In this document: piece after piece, positions 4,948-7,229 of the stretch
How positions within the stretch are numbered: the stretch's first letter is position 1
How the letters are laid out: every line of letters starts with the position of its first letter
NCBI GenBank assembly: GCA_947629225.1
Contig: CANRCY010000073.1
Span: 1 to 7,229, forward strand
Length of the DNA: 7,229 nt
DNA from: an uncultured Clostridia bacterium
GTDB taxonomy: Bacteria > Bacillota > Clostridia > Christensenellales > Borkfalkiaceae
Reading direction: 5' to 3'
Made by a program: the position numbers and the translations under genes
The notes under the pieces: generated by a model
Seen by the model: the letters and a program-made list of their open reading frames with translations, nothing else
Database searches by the model: none
What the model was told of the DNA's origin: nothing

Positions 4948-4986
4948 TCGCGGAAAAGATTTTGCGAAGCAAAAGATTTTCCGCGA
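4948..4986 (-). terminator. Long hairpin just after the FtsX-like permease gene, without a T-tract
   Basis: TCGCGGAAAA (4948-4957) pairs with TTTTCCGCGA (4977-4986), and TTTTGC (4960-4965) with GCAAAA (4969-4974), closing on a GAA loop. The two stems are separated by a tandem GA/GA mismatch, so 16 pairs form in total. The palindrome contains AAAAGATTTT twice. It starts 5 bases past the permease stop codon. No T run follows on the minus strand, so it may be a transcript 3'-end protector or a Rho-linked stop instead of a classical terminator. Confidence 0.5.
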
Positions 4987-4991
4987 AACTT

Positions 4992-7229
4992 TTACTCCAC
5001 GCTTTTCAGCGACTCGGTCATGCTGATACGGGAAATGAGCAGTCCGAAGACGAGATTGATCGCCGCTGCCGTTCCGAGCGCGACGACCACCGAGAGCACA
5101 TAGGAGACGATCGTGATATGGTAGATAAACGCCATCGTCGCCATCTCGTTTAGCTTCATCACGAGGTACATGAGCGGATAACCGAAGAGCGCCCCGCACG
5201 CCGTGCCGATGAGCGTGAGCAACATAATTTCCACGATGAGGGCAAAACTCACCTGAAAATGGGTAAAGCCGAGCACTTTGAGGGTCGCCATATCCCGCGT
5301 GCGCTCCTTGACGTTGAGAAGCGACAGATTGTACAGCACGACGACGGAGAGAAGAATGGCAAATACCATGAGAGTGTACTTCATGGCGTTGGTGGAAGAG
5401 ATGAGGCTCTCGATCTCTCCGCGGTGGTCCCCCATCGTCTTTGCCGTGCCCGTGCCGTTCACTTCGTTGAGCGCGTCCCGCACCCCTTCGGGGTCGTCCG
5501 TCTTGACCCATACGTTTTCCTGATAGTAACAGTCCTCCGAGAAGGCGTTCTCCGTCGTGAAAAACCCGTTCCATGTGGAGGTCTCCACGACGTCTTCGAC
5601 TTCGTAACTTGTCGTACACGAACCGAGGGTAAAGGAGAGGGTCTCCCTCTTTCCGATCTTCAGAACGTCGGCAGTGATACGGGAGAGGGTGTTCCCGCCG
5701 CGCGCGATCGCAGACATCTCGGAATCCTCGGGCAGGACATAGACCGTGATGTCCTTGCTCTGCGTGCCCGTGTGCGCGGTGGCAACGTAAGTGCGCACCC
5801 GTTCATAGGTCTCTATCTCGCCCGAAGTCTTCATCTCTTCGAGCGAGGCGAAAAATTCCTCTTCCTGCCCCGCCGAGAAGGGGCTCGATACGTCGTAATA
5901 GCAGAGCACGCCGTAGTCGTTCTCCACCGAATTCGTCATGGTATCGCCGATGCCGAAACTCGTGACGAGCAGCGCCGCGCAGCCTGCCACGCCGATCACC
6001 GTCATGAGCGACCGCCCCCAGTTGATACGGATATTGCGGATCGCCATGCGGCAGGAGAGCAGGAGATGGCGGGATTCCTTGCTCCGCCCCGTGCCCCGCT
6101 TGACTTTGGGGGTATAGGTGATCTGTTTGGGACGCATGCACTCCGCGGGGTTCTCCTTCATCACCGAGCGCGCCGCCCAAACGCCGATGAGGAGAGCGAG
6201 CAGACAGACGACCGCCGTCAAGCCGAACGTCCACGGCAGGCTGTAAACAATGCCCACGAGCTTTGACATGGAGAAGATGAGCCCGTATTTCACCGTCATG
6301 ACGGCGGGCACGATGAGCGGACCGACGATCGCCCCGAGCACACAGCCGAAAAAGGTGACGACGGCGCTTAAAAAGGCGTAATGGAACACGATCCTCGCGT
6401 CCGTCATGCCGAGCGCCTTAAAGGTGCCGATGTTGATCCGTTCGCGGAGAATGAGACGGCTGATACTCGTCATGATGACGAGGACGGAGACGAGGAAAAA
6501 GATGACGGGGAAGATGTAGAGCATGTTTTTGCTCTGGCTCACCTCGTTGTCGAGAATGACGACCGATTCCATCGTGTCGCGGTCATAGACGAAGAGAAGG
6601 TTATTCTCCTCTTTTTCGGCGAAGCGATCTCTGATCTCCTCCTTCGATCCCGAATTGCCGCCTAAGAGAAGGGCTTGGTTTCGGCAGTTGCCGAGGATCT
6701 CCTCCACTTTGCCGAGCACCTTTTCTTCGGTGACAATGCTACCGAACAAGCTGTTCTCCATGGGGAGACGGGCGATCGCTTCGTCCGCGATCGTCCGCAC
6801 GACCGTGTCGGTCGAGAGAAAGACGGGAGAGTTGGAATAGATGTTCACTCCCTCCACAGAGTGCATGAGCCCCGTGATCTCGAATGTATAGGCGTATGGA
6901 ATTTCGAGCTTGAAGTCTTTGAGTTCGGGCACGAACGCGCCGTACGCCGCAAATTGGCGGGAGAGCTCCTCCCCGACCCTTTCGGCAAACTCGCGGAAGG
7001 CGGTGAATTCCACCGTGATCTTGTCTCCGACCGAATATCCGTTGAGCCCCGCCACCGTTTTGTCGATGAGCGCGCCGCGCGTTCCCTCCACGATGTAGGG
7101 GCGGTTGATCTCGCCGTCCGAGACGAAGATCTTGGCGGTGTTGTGCGCGCCCTCCTGCCCCTCTTTTGCGAATTCCCCGTCCGAATAGATGCGGTATTCC
7201 GCGCCGAGCCCGTCGAAGTAGGAGAAGTC
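4992..7229 (-). CDS. FtsX-like ABC transporter permease with two FtsX domains; 5' partial
   Basis: The frame is open from the window edge (7229) to TAA at 4994-4992, giving the C-terminal 745 residues; an internal GTG at 7091 is not the true start because the frame runs on upstream without a break. Residues 1-235 are a hydrophilic, probably extracellular domain. The first FtsX block follows: a helix at about 236-257, the ERINIGTFKALGMT cytoplasmic coupling segment (263-276), and helices near 282-308 and 332-354. A linker rich in basic residues leads to a new helix at 406-426 and a second external domain (about 430-615). The second FtsX block has helices near 617-636, 658-684 and 707-736, with ERTRDMATLKVLGFT (642-656). 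Such permeases work with a separate ATPase in lipoprotein release, peptide resistance or efflux; the substrate is unknown. The ATPase gene would most likely lie upstream, outside the window. Confidence 0.9.
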   Translation of the reverse strand, partial: DFSYFDGLGAEYRIYSDGEFAKEGQEGAHNTAKIFVSDGEINRPYIVEGTRGALIDKTVAGLNGYSVGDKITVEFTAFREFAERVGEELSRQFAAYGAFVPELKDFKLEIPYAYTFEITGLMHSVEGVNIYSNSPVFLSTDTVVRTIADEAIARLPMENSLFGSIVTEEKVLGKVEEILGNCRNQALLLGGNSGSKEEIRDRFAEKEENNLLFVYDRDTMESVVILDNEVSQSKNMLYIFPVIFFLVSVLVIMTSISRLILRERINIGTFKALGMTDARIVFHYAFLSAVVTFFGCVLGAIVGPLIVPAVMTVKYGLIFSMSKLVGIVYSLPWTFGLTAVVCLLALLIGVWAARSVMKENPAECMRPKQITYTPKVKRGTGRSKESRHLLLSCRMAIRNIRINWGRSLMTVIGVAGCAALLVTSFGIGDTMTNSVENDYGVLCYYDVSSPFSAGQEEEFFASLEEMKTSGEIETYERVRTYVATAHTGTQSKDITVYVLPEDSEMSAIARGGNTLSRITADVLKIGKRETLSFTLGSCTTSYEVEDVVETSTWNGFFTTENAFSEDCYYQENVWVKTDDPEGVRDALNEVNGTGTAKTMGDHRGEIESLISSTNAMKYTLMVFAILLSVVVLYNLSLLNVKERTRDMATLKVLGFTHFQVSFALIVEIMLLTLIGTACGALFGYPLMYLVMKLNEMATMAFIYHITIVSYVLSVVVALGTAAAINLVFGLLISRISMTESLKSVE

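Noticed and set aside
5259..6266. A 335-codon plus-strand frame inside the permease gene
   Set aside because: The opposite strand encodes a well-formed FtsX permease. The product is rich in His, Arg and Asp as expected from an antisense frame of GC-rich DNA.
7089..7091. Start codon of the permease at 7091
   Set aside because: This is an internal GTG; the frame continues open to the window edge with sensible sequence, so the gene is partial.

Overview
The window reads as chromosomal DNA from a GC-rich (about 55-60% by eye) member of the Bacillota, probably a clostridial lineage and possibly a gut or metagenome-derived genome. The reasons are strong AAGGAG-type ribosome binding sites 5-9 bases before starts, near-consensus sigma-A promoters (TTGACA/TTTACA, 17 bp, TATAAT), A-rich leaders, and gene families common in such genomes. 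The taxonomic call is an inference; no marker gene is present.

Layout. Bases 1-303 (+) are the 3' end of a reading frame whose last two thirds look like the C-terminus of a LigD-type NHEJ polymerase domain, while its first ~30 codons look like an aldo/keto reductase. A good promoter (354-382) then drives a strongly folded ~94-base leader and a VUT-family (YhhQ/COG1738-like) membrane transporter, probably for a queuosine precursor (483-1232). A head-to-head pair of interspersed palindromic repeats starts inside the transporter's stop codon (1231-1320) and is followed by a short-chain dehydrogenase/reductase (1356-2000). Convergent to it, only 7 bases away, is a two-gene operon on the minus strand: a flavodoxin-like Fe-S flavoprotein (2674-3294) followed after 3 bases by a 4'-phosphopantetheinyl transferase (2008-2670). 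Its promoter matches consensus perfectly and carries a 16-bp dyad inside the spacer. Further right on the minus strand are a hemolysin III/PAQR-family membrane protein (3351-4013) and an 88-aa zinc-ribbon protein with one membrane helix (4172-4438), which ends in an intrinsic terminator.

Bases 4439-4991 contain no credible gene. They are a mosaic of different palindromic repeats, two of them related to the pair at 1231-1320. The rest of the window (4992-7229, minus) is the C-terminal 745 residues of a two-domain FtsX-like ABC transporter permease whose start lies outside.

The genes do not form one pathway. The clearest functional unit is the flavoprotein-PPTase operon, with a promoter that looks repressible. 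The points most worth following are the structured leader of the transporter gene (a possible preQ1-type riboswitch), the dyad-in-spacer promoter, the repeat family whose copies show a compensatory base change, and the odd junction in the first reading frame. I saw no CRISPR array, phage, toxin-antitoxin or defence system, and no clear new multi-gene system.
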